Source: Candidatus Aminicenantota bacterium (GTDB lineage Bacteria > Acidobacteriota > Aminicenantia > Aminicenantales > JAFGAV01). Taken from it: DNA of 51,063 nucleotides. Numbering within the stretch: the stretch's first letter is position 1; every line of letters starts with the position of its first letter. Location: the NCBI GenBank assembly GCA_016933515.1, contig JAFGAV010000031.1:1-51063 (forward strand), written 5' to 3'. Positions 8,557 to 16,794 of the stretch are shown here, in pieces. The translations under genes and the position numbers were made by a program. The notes beneath the pieces are model-generated. The model ran no database searches. It worked only from the letters and a program-made list of their open reading frames with translations, and was not told where the DNA came from.

Positions 8557-9066
8557 TTATCTGTCGCTGGCGAAAGAGAAATGCTGCTGGACGACAACCC
8601 ATCTGCCGTCCCTTTTCTCGACGACGCCCGTCCAGCGGGCGTTTTCCCAGGAGGCCGGCTCGCCTTTATAGGTGTTGATGTCGTCCAGGACGCAGTAAAA
8701 CCAGGCGACCTCCCCGCACCGGGCGAAGGTGATCTCCAGGTCCTTGAGCTCGTGCCGGACGTACTGGAAATCGGGGCTCATCCAGAAGGGGACGCTCTCC
8801 TTGACGTCCTCGAATCGCTTGATGACCCGCTTGCCGGGGGTCACGCTGATGTAATCCTCGTCGTTGGCGATCGAGCCGTAGAAAAGGCTCAGGTCTTTGG
8901 TCTTCGCCCAGCCGATCACAGAGCTGATGACTTCGGCGATCGCCTCCCTGTCGGCTGCGCGGTCGGCGTCCGTCCGAAGCTCGTCCTGTCTTGGAGCCTC
9001 GAAGTGTTCGCCGGCGGCGGCCACCGGAAGGAAAGCGGCAAGAAGCATGATGAGCGCTGCTTTCAC
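8557..9066 (-). CDS. Exported SnoaL/NTF2-like protein (DUF4440 type)
   Basis: This 169-residue protein has a signal peptide (AALIMLLAAFLPVAAAG) and a cone-shaped NTF2-like fold, recognised by the helix EAIAEVISSVIGWAKTKD, the strand VAWFYCVLDDI and the ending TGVVEKRDGRWVVVQQHFS. Members often act as small-molecule binding proteins or isomerase-like enzymes; no specific activity can be assigned. The start is GTG at 9064-9066, because AAGGGGGA lies right upstream and translation from it yields a proper signal peptide. An upstream in-frame ATG would overlap the VOC gene in another frame and was rejected. It lies 11 bases after the VOC gene and 15 before the hydrolase gene, an operon-like spacing. 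Confidence 0.85.
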   Translation of the reverse strand: MKAALIMLLAAFLPVAAAGEHFEAPRQDELRTDADRAADREAIAEVISSVIGWAKTKDLSLFYGSIANDEDYISVTPGKRVIKRFEDVKESVPFWMSPDFQYVRHELKDLEITFARCGEVAWFYCVLDDINTYKGEPASWENARWTGVVEKRDGRWVVVQQHFSFASDR

Positions 9067-9077
9067 TGTTCCCCCTT

Positions 9078-9452
9078 CTATTTTTCCATTCTGAATACGG
9101 CCCCGGGCGGCCAGATTTCGTGATCGGGGCCGTCGAACTGAAGGAATTCGATCGGCGCTCCGTTGTCGATGATGAAGGCGACCGTGACGCCCTCGGCCGG
9201 CCTGTTGGGCGCGATCAGGATCTCCTTCCCTTTGACGGCTTCCTCGATGTTCTCGACGACAAAGGCGACATGGGGGACGGTCTTCACCAGGTCCGGGAGG
9301 GAGCAGTCGGCATCGAAGTTCATCCATTCGATTCCGTACGGGCTTTGGAGATATCCCGAGGCATGGGCCTTGTGGGCGGGAATGTAATCTTCATCCGGAA
9401 GTTCTTTCCGCGTGGGAATGCCGATGTGGTGATATCTCATCAACTGCGGCAT
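9078..9452 (-). CDS. VOC (glyoxalase/bleomycin-resistance fold) family protein
   Basis: The 124-residue product has the paired beta-alpha-beta-beta-beta pattern of the vicinal oxygen chelate family: YHHIGIPT at the N-terminus, HVAFVVENIEEAVKGKEIL in the second half and IEFLQF near the end. His and Glu at those places are the usual metal ligands. The reaction (dioxygenase, epimerase, lyase or simple binding) cannot be told. A longer frame begins at 9497, but AAGGAGGG lies about 9 bases before the ATG at 9452, which also matches where the fold begins. It heads a probable operon with the SnoaL-like and alpha/beta hydrolase genes. Confidence 0.85.
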   Translation of the reverse strand: MPQLMRYHHIGIPTRKELPDEDYIPAHKAHASGYLQSPYGIEWMNFDADCSLPDLVKTVPHVAFVVENIEEAVKGKEILIAPNRPAEGVTVAFIIDNGAPIEFLQFDGPDHEIWPPGAVFRMEK

Positions 9453-9829
9453 GACCGGCTCCCTCCTTGGGAAAAATCTTGGGCTTCTCTTGGCCAAGGG
9501 CGGTTTCGCGTCATGTTTTCACGACATGACCTCGCAGTTTTTTCTGCCAGAAACATGCCATCATGCGCAAAGAAAAAACCCAACTTTTTCGGTAATTAAT
9601 TACGGAGTATGCGGAAGAGCCCGGCAAAACGTCAAGGATCTTTACAGCCCCTAGACTTTCGTGTCCTTTCCGCTCGCAAAACAATCTTTCAGGCCGGGTA
9701 TCCCTCTCGCCGCACAGGCGGCACAATCCGCCGCCTCGTCGGATGGAAAAAGTCTCAGCCGGGGCGCACCGGTTTTTATCCCGGAGTACGTTCCGGCCGG
9801 GCCTCGTGCGGCCCGCAGCCGATAGGGGC
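9453..9829. other. Intergenic region with one perfect inverted repeat
   Basis: No convincing gene is visible in these 377 bases. GTCATGT (9510-9516) and ACATGAC (9524-9530) form a perfect 7-bp inverted repeat with a 7-base spacer, upstream of the VOC gene; it could be an operator. A palindrome CTTGGCCAAG lies near 9490. The AT-rich stretch around 9580-9605 may hold a promoter. No T-run terminator was found behind the subtilisin gene. Confidence 0.4.
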
Positions 9830-11524
9830 CTATCTTTTCAGATTCAGGCGTCCGATGCCGTACCTGTTGTCCTTTCCGGGATCGCCCTTGTCGACGGCCC
9901 GCTCTTCCAGAATCGTCCTGACCTGGCTCCAGGAGTAGGGCGTCATGCCCTTCATCAGGGCCAGGCCGCCGGCCATGTGGGGCCCGCAAGTGGACGTTCC
10001 GTAGAAGTTCCGCGTTCCGTAGGTCGCCGTGGAGACGCCGGAGGGGGCGCAAAAATCGGGCTTGATCCGTCCGTCATGCGTCGGCCCGAGCGAGCTGTAG
10101 GAATGATAGTTATCGGAAACGGCGTCCGTGGCGCCCACGGCGATGATGTGGGGCGAATCCGCAGGAACGGTTATGCTTCCTTCAGGGACGCAGAATTCGA
10201 TCGCCGAAGAGTTGCCGCCGATGAACAGCTCGAGCTTGCAGTTCCGTGTGGCGTTCCACTCGTAAATGGCGACTCCCCAATAGGCGCCGAGGGTAGCTTG
10301 CCAATAGCCGATGGCTTCGGTCGGCCACTGCGATCCCGATTGCCAACCGTATGATCCGTCCACATAATACCAGTAGCTTCCCGTCCAGATATACAGCTCC
10401 AGGTCATAATCCTGGTCCGAGCCGCCGTAGCTCGTCCCGTTCCAGTATCCCCAATCGTCCCAATTGAGGAATGCGCCGACCGGAGTGTAGGCCGGGACAT
10501 AGAATTGCAGGATTTCGTCAGCCCCATCAAAATTGTGCCACCAATCTCCGTCCGAAGTGTAGTAAGTCCCCTCCCAGTGGTCCTCGGCGTAATTCCCTGC
10601 CGCGGCGGCCCAGAGAATGCCGTTGTCGGACGCCTTCTTGACGGGCTCGCAGATGGGGCCCGTTCCCCTGCCGTCGCCGGCATTGAACCAGGCGATGGAA
10701 TAGGAAATGACGTCTACGCCCTCGCTGATCAGCCAGTCCACAGCCTGGCGGTGCTGCAGTTCGGTGCTGAAATTCACCAGGTAGAGCTCGGCGTCGGGAG
10801 CCATGTCGTGGACGATCTCGGCGCAGGCGGTCCCGTGAACGGAACCGGCGGACAGGTTTCCGTCCGTCCTGAACGACCGGGTCCTGACCGACGAAGGCAG
10901 CTCCGTTCCCAGGAGGCTCGCATAGTCCTTGAAACCCAGGTCGAGAATGCAGACCTTCAAGCCGGACGAGGCGGTCCGGTAGGGTTCGAGGTCATGCCAC
11001 AGGTTGGCCCCCGTGAGGCTCACGCCCTCGCTCGTAACCGCCAGAGGCTGCGGTTTCAGGGGGAGCCGGACGAATTTGACGAGGGGGTTGGCGGCCAGCT
11101 CCAGAAGCCCCGCGGCGGGCATCCGGGCCTCGACCTGCCCCTCGTAGCGCGTTTTCACATCCCCCCCCAAGAAGGCAATTTGGCCCATGATGAAAGGAAC
11201 TGGGTCTCCTCCCATTTCCGCGGCCGGAGACGCGTGGGACTCGACGAGGACAAGAACCCTGTCGTCTTCGAGGTCCATGCGCCGGTGCTCGGCGAATTCC
11301 CTCGCTTTCTCCAGTCCCTGAGTCTGAAATATCTTATGGAACATGAACAGGGCATGCTCGATTTTCGGATCTCCCTTTTCGACTTCTGCGGAAAGGGGAG
11401 GCGCTTCAGACGGGGGCGGGGCATCCTGCCGGACCAGCGCCATCCCCGGAACGAGAACCAGAACGGCCGCGCCCATGAGGACGGCGAGCAAACAGAAGAC
11501 TCTTTTTCCAGGATTGATTTTCAT
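9830..11524 (-). CDS. Exported subtilisin-like (S8) serine protease
   Basis: This 564-residue protein has a signal peptide (hydrophobic run FCLLAVLMGAAVLVLVPG) and a propeptide-like region up to about residue 160. The catalytic triad motifs are all present: Asp195 in CILDLGF, His230 in SVHGTACAE and Ser511 in YGTSTCGPHMAGG. Between His and Ser a Trp/Tyr-rich beta insert (about residues 330-430, with NWDDWG and WTGSYWYY) resembles a PPC or jelly-roll domain, perhaps for substrate binding. An in-frame ATG five codons upstream exists, but its own codons contain AGGAGG, 6 bases before the ATG at 11524, which I prefer. It probably degrades or processes proteins outside the cytoplasm. The beta-barrel gene ends just upstream, so the two may be cotranscribed. 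Confidence 0.93.
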   Translation of the reverse strand: MKINPGKRVFCLLAVLMGAAVLVLVPGMALVRQDAPPPSEAPPLSAEVEKGDPKIEHALFMFHKIFQTQGLEKAREFAEHRRMDLEDDRVLVLVESHASPAAEMGGDPVPFIMGQIAFLGGDVKTRYEGQVEARMPAAGLLELAANPLVKFVRLPLKPQPLAVTSEGVSLTGANLWHDLEPYRTASSGLKVCILDLGFKDYASLLGTELPSSVRTRSFRTDGNLSAGSVHGTACAEIVHDMAPDAELYLVNFSTELQHRQAVDWLISEGVDVISYSIAWFNAGDGRGTGPICEPVKKASDNGILWAAAAGNYAEDHWEGTYYTSDGDWWHNFDGADEILQFYVPAYTPVGAFLNWDDWGYWNGTSYGGSDQDYDLELYIWTGSYWYYVDGSYGWQSGSQWPTEAIGYWQATLGAYWGVAIYEWNATRNCKLELFIGGNSSAIEFCVPEGSITVPADSPHIIAVGATDAVSDNYHSYSSLGPTHDGRIKPDFCAPSGVSTATYGTRNFYGTSTCGPHMAGGLALMKGMTPYSWSQVRTILEERAVDKGDPGKDNRYGIGRLNLKR

Positions 11525-11541
11525 CTCCTCCCTCCTCATTT

Positions 11542-12207
11542 CTATTTGAAAACATACCGCAGCCGGAGCGCGATGGTCAGCGGGTTGAGCCCGATGCTCT
11601 CGAGGTCGCCGGACACCTCGGTCGAGCTGGCGATATCGGTCAGACTCCAGCCGGCCTCGGCATTGGCCAGCCCGTAGCGGAAACCGAGGCCGAGAGCCAG
11701 GTTCCGGCTGAGGAAGTAGTCGAGTCCCAGGCCGAAATGAAAACCGAGTGTGTTTTCGACCTTTTCCTCCACGGTGAAGCCGATTTGTTCCCAGTCCTCC
11801 AACAGCTGCGAATCGAGGGCGAAGTTGTTGAGATAATACCCTCCGCCCATCTCAAGAAAGGGCAGGAGCCGTCCTCCCGCGACCGGATAGCGGACGAGAA
11901 GGCTCAGCTGGATGGGAACGGCGTTCAGCGTTCCCTTGCTCAACCCGTCGGCCGAGCCCTCGACGCCGGACATGAGGATTCCTCCCTGGAGCTCGACAGC
12001 CAGATATTTCATGAGGCCGATCGATACGACAAGGCCGGCGGAGAGGCCTCCCGAGAAGAGGCTGTCGGACGGCTTGCCGAAGCCCGCAGCGAGCCCGACC
12101 CCCATTCCCTTGATCCCTTCATAATCCTGCGCGCCCGCCGGCGGCGGAAGCGAGATCAACAGGGAAAGAGCCGCCAGACCCGCCGCCCGGAAAATGGAGC
12201 GATTCAT
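11542..12207 (-). CDS. Outer-membrane beta-barrel protein
   Basis: This 221-residue protein has a signal peptide cleaved after PPPAGA and then amphipathic strands typical of OmpA/porin-like eight-stranded barrels (YLAVELQGGI, LLPFLEMGGGYYL, NLALGLGFRYGL). It ends in LRLRYVFK, close to the aromatic-end signal used by the BAM machine. A transport, adhesion or structural role is possible and cannot be resolved. AAGGGGGT lies before the ATG, and a perfect TTGACA -35 box is about 80 bases upstream. It is the first gene of the long minus-strand run. Confidence 0.85.
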   Translation of the reverse strand: MNRSIFRAAGLAALSLLISLPPPAGAQDYEGIKGMGVGLAAGFGKPSDSLFSGGLSAGLVVSIGLMKYLAVELQGGILMSGVEGSADGLSKGTLNAVPIQLSLLVRYPVAGGRLLPFLEMGGGYYLNNFALDSQLLEDWEQIGFTVEEKVENTLGFHFGLGLDYFLSRNLALGLGFRYGLANAEAGWSLTDIASSTEVSGDLESIGLNPLTIALRLRYVFK

Positions 12208-12262
12208 GGTACCCCCTTTTTGATGAGTTTTATTAAGAGCCCATACCTCTCTCTTTAAGACA

Positions 12263-12292
12263 TATAATGTTTTTATTATAACCCGTTGTCAA
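12263..12292 (-). promoter_or_regulatory. Sigma70-type promoter for the beta-barrel gene
   Basis: On the minus strand TTGACA (12287-12292) is a perfect -35 box. ATTATA (12263-12268) is 18 bases downstream and CATTAT overlaps it with a 17-base spacer. It is about 55 bases upstream of the start codon at 12207. Confidence 0.6.
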
Positions 12293-12352
12293 TAGGCCGC
12301 CGCCCATCGCCCAAGCCGGGGCAAGCGGTTTTATGTTTTTTATATCCGCCCG

Positions 12353-12772
12353 TCAAATCAGGTTTCGGCCGGTCGTAGTCATGATGAGCTTTCCGTGCTT
12401 GACCTTGCGCAACCCGAGGAGCTCTCCGGCCGTCTTGCGGATCAGGCGGATCCGGCCCTTCAAAATGATCGTTTCCAGGCAGTTGTGCCTGTCGAGGTGG
12501 ACATGCGTCGCGGACACGATCGTCCGGAAATGCTCGTGCTGGACGCGGTTGAGGATGTCGCCGATCTCGCGGGCCTCGTGATTGTAGATCAAGGCCAGCA
12601 CCGCGACCGCCTCGCGGTCCTCGTCCTTCCATTCCTCGCCGACCAGCCTGTCGCGTATCAGATCGCGGACGGCTTCCGAGCGGTTCCGGTGGCCGCTCTT
12701 CTTCATCAATCCGTCCAGGTCCCGAAGAAGATCCGCGTCAAGCGAAATGCTGACTCTCACCAGCTGTCCCAT
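12353..12772 (-). CDS. nikR: Nickel-responsive transcriptional regulator NikR
   Basis: This 139-residue protein matches NikR along its length. The N-terminal ribbon-helix-helix (RVSISLDADLLRDLD, then RSEAVRDLIRDRL) binds DNA and the C-terminal ACT-like domain binds nickel. The high-affinity nickel ligands of E. coli NikR (His76, His87, His89, Cys95) map to His79, His90, His92 and Cys98 here, all conserved in HEHFRTIVSATHVH and the following NCLE. It should form a tetramer that binds an inverted-repeat operator when nickel is present. Such an operator lies in the divergent intergenic region (12847-12877), on the promoter of the TonB receptor. Confidence 0.96.
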   Translation of the reverse strand: MGQLVRVSISLDADLLRDLDGLMKKSGHRNRSEAVRDLIRDRLVGEEWKDEDREAVAVLALIYNHEAREIGDILNRVQHEHFRTIVSATHVHLDRHNCLETIILKGRIRLIRKTAGELLGLRKVKHGKLIMTTTGRNLI

Positions 12773-12839
12773 GTTTAGAGATTATTCCCCTCGGCGGCCG
12801 CTGTCAAACGGAGGGAAGCCGCCGGCGAGCCCCGGACGC

Positions 12840-12868
12840 TTGACTTGAGTGTTACAATCGCCAATAAT
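12840..12868 (+). promoter_or_regulatory. Sigma70-type promoter of the TonB receptor gene
   Basis: TTGACT (12840-12845), a 17-base spacer and AATAAT (12863-12868): each box matches the consensus at five of six positions with ideal spacing. Transcription should start near 12875, about 45 bases before the proposed TTG start codon. Confidence 0.7.
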
Positions 12869-12877
12869 GTAATACTC
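12847..12877. promoter_or_regulatory. Probable NikR operator overlapping the receptor promoter
   Basis: GAGTGTTACA (12847-12856) and TGTAATACTC (12868-12877) form a 10-bp inverted repeat with one mismatch and an 11-base spacer. Read as half-sites this is GTGTTAC-N13-GTAATAC, very close to the GTGTTAC/GTAACAC half-sites I recall for Geobacter-type NikR, rather than the E. coli GTATGA type. It covers the spacer, the -10 box and the start point, which implies repression when nickel is bound. nikR itself, reading the other way, may be autoregulated. Confidence 0.75.
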
Positions 12878-12918
12878 GAGTGATTCCTTTCTTACCGCCG
12901 GAGAGGAGGCGCCCAAAA

Positions 12919-15072
12919 TTGAAGACGCATTTTTCGCCTTTTCGCATGTTCGGCGTCCCGGTCCTCTGTTTCGCCCTTTTGGCTCCCGGCTCAATCCTGG
13001 GAGCCGGACCTCAGGAAAAAGCCGGCGCAGCCGAGACGCAGAAAGAAGAAAAGCCCTACCAACTCGAAAACATCGTCATCGACGTCGTCGACACGGTCCG
13101 CAGCCGCCGGAATCCGAACATGACCGTGATCAAGCCGGAATTCTTCCCTCAATCCCTCGGAACGTCGCTCGACACGGCCCTCGAGCGCCAGCCCGGCGTC
13201 GACGTGCAGAGGATCCAGGAGATCGGCTCGGCCCTCGACGACGATTCGATCCGCATCCGGGGCTTCGGCGCCCGGCGGATTGCCGTGGCCAGGGACGGCC
13301 GGCTCCTGAACACTTCCGGGGTCGCGGGAGGATACTTCATCGATTGGACGATGATCCCTCTTTCGGGCATCGAGCGGATCGAGATCGTCAAAGGTGTTTC
13401 CGACGCCCGCACCGGCAACGTCCTCGGCGGGGTGATCAACCTCGTCTCGAGGAAGCCGGCCCCGGGCCCGGCGGCCGTGGAAGCCCAGGCGGGCGCGTCC
13501 TCGTTCGACACCTGGTCGCTGAGCCTCTATCACGGCTCGAAGCCCGGACGGTTCGATTATTCCCTGTCCTCTAACATCGAGGACAGCGCGGGCTATCTTT
13601 CGAACGGCACCTTCAGCTTCAAGAACGCCGGCCTGCGGATGGGCTATGACCTTCCCTTCGCCGGGAGGCTCTCCGCCGAGGCGAGCTGGTCGCGGGTGAA
13701 AAAAGGCTTCATCGTCGCCAACCGGGCTGAACCGGACTTCGGCGCCCCGGGCTACGACCTCCCCGCCGATCCCGATTTTCCGGCCTCGGACGGCGAATAC
13801 ATGTACGGAGGCATGGGCGCCTACCCCGAGCCGGGGTCGTACTGGATAAAAAACAAATGGCTTTTCTCTCTCGCCTATGAGCAGGGCTTCGGGGCGTCGG
13901 GCTATCTGCGCCTCGCCGCCTGGAAAAACCACGGCGACCGCGAGGCGTTCAACACCCGGCGGTCCCTCGACCGCGTCTTTCACAAGAAGTTTTTCGACGA
14001 CCGCTCGTTCGGGGCGAGCGCCGAGTACAGCCGCGTCTTCGGATCCCATTCCCTCAAGGCCGGAATCGATTTCAGCCGTCTCAAGGACGACGGCGACGCG
14101 AATCTGGCCGACGATTTCCGCGCGCCCTTCCGCAACGGCTATTACGTCCAGGCCGGGAACCTGGCCGCCTATCTGACGGCCGACTTCTCGCTCGTCGGCC
14201 GGAAGCTCGTGCTCACGCCGGGGGTGCGCTGGATGTCTTACCAGGGCATCGCCGGGCCCGGCGGCGTCGTGGAAGGCATCCCCGACATCAGGCTTCGGGG
14301 GCTGGCTCCGGCGGTCAAGCTGACCTGGATCTTCAGCGACGAGAATTTCCTCTACCTCAGCCTGGCGCGGGCCCTGCGCTTTCCGACCGCCCCGGAGCAT
14401 TACTGGCACTACGACGCCGACGACGCCGGCGTCGACACGAGCGGTCTCCCCTTCCGCGAAGAGGACGGTCTTCTGCTCCAGGGGGGCTGGACTTACGCCG
14501 CCTCGACCCGGACGCGCTTCGAGCTTTCTTCTTATTATTACGCCATCACCGATTACATCCAGTTCGATCTGATCAACTTCGTGGCCTACAATATCGACAC
14601 CGCCGGGCTCTTCGGCCTGGAAGCCGAGGTTTCCCACCGCCTGAGCCGCGGCGTTTCCTTCTTTGCGAATTACACGTTTTCCCGAAGCCGGACATCCGGA
14701 GACACGTTCGTCAGCCTGTTCGTCAATCCCGGCGACCTCGGATTCCGCGAGATCCCGGGAATTCCGGCCCACAAGGGAAACGCCGGCGTCAAGTGGCAGT
14801 TCCCGAACAACGCCCGGCTCGCCCTGTTCGTGCAGGCCGTGTCGGGGATGAAGGTCGTCTACAACGGCAATGCGCTGTGGACGGACGACCTTCGGGTGGT
14901 CGATCAGCCGGGATATGTCCGGCTGGACTTCGAGGCGGCATGGCCCCTGCCGCGCCTCAAAGCCCGGCTGACGGGATTCGTGCGCAATATCCTCAACGCC
15001 CGGTACCAGGAACGATTCGGCTTCCCGTCCGCCGGACGGACGGCCGGGATCTCGGCCAAGTTCACCCTCTGA
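12919..15072 (+). CDS. TonB-dependent outer-membrane receptor, probably for nickel or a nickel complex
   Basis: The product (about 717 residues) has a signal peptide, a plug domain (LDTALERQPGVDV, IRIRGFGARR, IDWTMIPLSGIERIEIVKG, LGGVINLVSR) and a 22-strand type barrel with many aromatic-flanked strands, ending in ISAKFTL. It imports a ligand through the outer membrane using TonB energy. The ligand is inferred from the NikR operator on its promoter. The best start is TTG at 12919, with GGAGG 9 bases upstream; ATG at 12946 would cut into the signal peptide and lacks a ribosome site. No TonB, ABC or NikMQO components are visible nearby. The methyltransferase gene starts 19 bases after its stop. 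Confidence 0.92.
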   Translation: MKTHFSPFRMFGVPVLCFALLAPGSILGAGPQEKAGAAETQKEEKPYQLENIVIDVVDTVRSRRNPNMTVIKPEFFPQSLGTSLDTALERQPGVDVQRIQEIGSALDDDSIRIRGFGARRIAVARDGRLLNTSGVAGGYFIDWTMIPLSGIERIEIVKGVSDARTGNVLGGVINLVSRKPAPGPAAVEAQAGASSFDTWSLSLYHGSKPGRFDYSLSSNIEDSAGYLSNGTFSFKNAGLRMGYDLPFAGRLSAEASWSRVKKGFIVANRAEPDFGAPGYDLPADPDFPASDGEYMYGGMGAYPEPGSYWIKNKWLFSLAYEQGFGASGYLRLAAWKNHGDREAFNTRRSLDRVFHKKFFDDRSFGASAEYSRVFGSHSLKAGIDFSRLKDDGDANLADDFRAPFRNGYYVQAGNLAAYLTADFSLVGRKLVLTPGVRWMSYQGIAGPGGVVEGIPDIRLRGLAPAVKLTWIFSDENFLYLSLARALRFPTAPEHYWHYDADDAGVDTSGLPFREEDGLLLQGGWTYAASTRTRFELSSYYYAITDYIQFDLINFVAYNIDTAGLFGLEAEVSHRLSRGVSFFANYTFSRSRTSGDTFVSLFVNPGDLGFREIPGIPAHKGNAGVKWQFPNNARLALFVQAVSGMKVVYNGNALWTDDLRVVDQPGYVRLDFEAAWPLPRLKARLTGFVRNILNARYQERFGFPSAGRTAGISAKFTL

Positions 15073-15091
15073 CTTTGAGGACGGACCGGGC

Positions 15092-15946
15092 ATGAAATCT
15101 CACCGCGCCCCGAACGGCCGTTGGTCCTCTCTCTGGGACCGGCGGCTCGAGCGCTGGCGGGAGTCCCTTCGCCCCTCCGGCGCCGCCCCCTGCCGCGTTC
15201 CGACCTCCTGGGAGACGGAGGAGGAAGCCTGGACCTACTGGGAGAACGTTCAACATTTCCAGCGAGAGCGCATCGATTTCCTGATCGGCCTTTTGGCACC
15301 CTTTCGCGGAAAAAAAATTCTCGACATCGGCTCGGGACCGGGAGTCCTGGCCTTGCCGCTGGCCGAAGCCGGAGCGTCCGTCACGGCCGTGGATTCCTCC
15401 CCGGCCATGCTCCGCGTCCTGGAAGCGAAAAAAAACAAATCCAGCCTGGCCGCTGTCTCCGGCCTGAACCTCTCCTGGGAGGACGTCGACCCCGGGCGAG
15501 ACCTCGCCCCGCCTTACGACGCGGTCATTGCCTCCCTGTCCCTGACCATGAGGGACATTCGCGCTTCTCTCCTCAAAATGAAAGCCGTGTGCCGGGGAGA
15601 AGTTTTCCTCGTCTGGATAAACGGCGAATCCACTTGGGAAAAGCACGCCGCCCGCCTCTGCCGCCTGCTCCACGGGACGGCCTTCGTCAGGAAGCCGAAG
15701 GCCCGGCTGCTCGTCAAGGTCGTCCGGGAGCTCGGCGGCCGGCCTGAAATCCGAACGGTTCCCTTTCCCTTCGTGGAAATCTACTCCTCAAAGGAAAACG
15801 CTCTCGAACGCCTGAGGAAATATTTCAAGGCCGACGCGCCCGGCCACGCGGACATCCTGTCGCGCTATCTGGACGAGCACCTCGAAAGACGAAACGGCGC
15901 GTTTCTCCTCAACCTGCCCGCGACCGCGTGGGTCCTAAGCTGGTAG
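15092..15946 (+). CDS. Class I SAM-dependent methyltransferase in the NikR-controlled operon
   Basis: This 284-residue protein contains motif I (ILDIGSGPG, about residues 74-82), motif II (VTAVDSSPAML) and a motif IV-like AVIASLSL. A helical N-terminal section of about 70 residues rich in Trp and Arg precedes the fold. No secretion signal is seen. It starts 19 bases after the TonB receptor with GAGGA upstream and is very likely in the same transcript, hence under NikR. This suggests a role in nickel acquisition or in making or modifying a metal-binding small molecule. That link is inference from gene order; the sequence itself only supports a methyltransferase. Confidence 0.88.
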   Translation: MKSHRAPNGRWSSLWDRRLERWRESLRPSGAAPCRVPTSWETEEEAWTYWENVQHFQRERIDFLIGLLAPFRGKKILDIGSGPGVLALPLAEAGASVTAVDSSPAMLRVLEAKKNKSSLAAVSGLNLSWEDVDPGRDLAPPYDAVIASLSLTMRDIRASLLKMKAVCRGEVFLVWINGESTWEKHAARLCRLLHGTAFVRKPKARLLVKVVRELGGRPEIRTVPFPFVEIYSSKENALERLRKYFKADAPGHADILSRYLDEHLERRNGAFLLNLPATAWVLSW

Positions 15947-16039
15947 CCGGACCGGAACGGACGGGATCCACCCTCCGTCTCGTCCGTCCGCCCGCAGGCA
16001 AAGACTCGGGAAATCGAGGCCGGCGGAACGTCCGGCGCC

Positions 16040-16459
16040 TCACTCGCCGATGATCTTGACCAGGACGCGCTTGCGGCGGCGGCCGTCGAACTCGCCGTAG
16101 AAGATCTGCTCCCAGGGGCCGAAGTCGAGCTTCCCGCCGGTGACGGCCACGACGACCTCGCGGCCCATGACCTGGCGCTTGAGGTGGGCGTCGGCGTTGT
16201 CCTCGCCCGTGCGGTTGTGGCGGTAGCGCGAGGTCGGGGCGTGGGGGGCGAGGGCCTCGAGCCATTCCTCGTAGTCGGCGTGAAGGCCGCTCTCGTCGTC
16301 GTTGATGAACACCGAGGCGGTGATGTGCATGGCGTTCACCAGGGCCAGGCCCTCGCGGACGCCGCTCTCCCGGAGGCAGTCGCGCACCTGGGCCGTGATG
16401 TTGACGAACCCGCGCCGCGACGGCACCTCGAACCACAGTTCGCGTCGGTAGGTTTTCAT
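16040..16459 (-). CDS. yjbQ: YjbQ/UPF0047 family protein (secondary thiamine-phosphate synthase-like)
   Basis: This 139-residue protein is a typical UPF0047 member. It has the conserved [16 protein letters not shown] segment, the [19 protein letters not shown] block and the final [10 protein letters not shown]. Conserved His, Asp and Glu residues form the site thought to bind a phosphate ligand. E. coli YjbQ has weak thiamine-phosphate synthase activity; the true role is unsettled. There is no ribosome site: a -10 box ends 6 bases before the ATG, so the transcript is probably leaderless. It is convergent with the methyltransferase gene. Confidence 0.93.
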   Translation of the reverse strand: MKTYRRELWFEVPSRRGFVNITAQVRDCLRESGVREGLALVNAMHITASVFINDDESGLHADYEEWLEALAPHAPTSRYRHNRTGEDNADAHLKRQVMGREVVVAVTGGKLDFGPWEQIFYGEFDGRRRKRVLVKIIGE

Positions 16460-16465
16460 GGGGCC

Positions 16466-16494
16466 ATCTTACCCGCAAGATCCGTCCCGATCAA
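16466..16494 (-). promoter_or_regulatory. Leaderless-type promoter of the yjbQ-like gene
   Basis: On the minus strand TTGATC (16489-16494), a 17-base spacer and TAAGAT (16466-16471) form a good promoter. The -10 box ends 6 bases before the ATG at 16459, so transcription would start at the initiation codon itself. Confidence 0.65.
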
Positions 16495-16739
16495 TTCCCT
16501 TCATCTCATCCGATCGCCGGAACGGCCTTGCGCGCGCGACGGGACGGACTTCAAGGCCGTCCGGCCCCGTCGAGAAATGCCCGGCCGCCGGGGCGTCCTT
16601 AAAAACGAGGGATCATCCGCAGCCGGGAGCGACTCCATGACGAAAAGCGCGGCGGAAGAAGGTGGGATGATGGGGCAGGGTTTTTAGGGAAGCCGTTAGA
16701 CTTTCCGAACACACGAATCGTCGTTAAGTTGCCGCGGGC
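16495..16739. other. Intergenic region between divergent genes
   Basis: I see no gene in this GC-rich stretch between the yjbQ-like gene and the toxin-antitoxin pair. Short open frames here have poor codon character and no ribosome sites. Confidence 0.4.
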
Positions 16740-16778
16740 TTGACGGAGGAGGTCATATATGTACAATAATACAGTACA
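16740..16778 (+). promoter_or_regulatory. Promoter and probable YefM-type operator of the toxin-antitoxin pair
   Basis: TTGACG (16740-16745), a 16-base spacer and TACAAT (16762-16767) resemble a promoter. TGTACA (16760-16765) and AGTACA (16773-16778) overlap and follow the -10 box, with centres 13 bases apart. E. coli YefM binds paired TGTACA-core sites about 12 bases apart, so this is the expected autoregulation site. Confidence 0.6.
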
Positions 16779-16794
16779 ATCAATGAGGCCCGAC

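Noticed and set aside
9511..9726. 71-codon frame with CxxC and another Cys near the start, upstream of the VOC gene
   Set aside because: No ribosome site, poor codon character, and the cysteines look accidental.
12991..15093. 700-codon open frame opposite the TonB receptor
   Set aside because: The receptor frame has clear plug and barrel motifs; the antisense frame has none.
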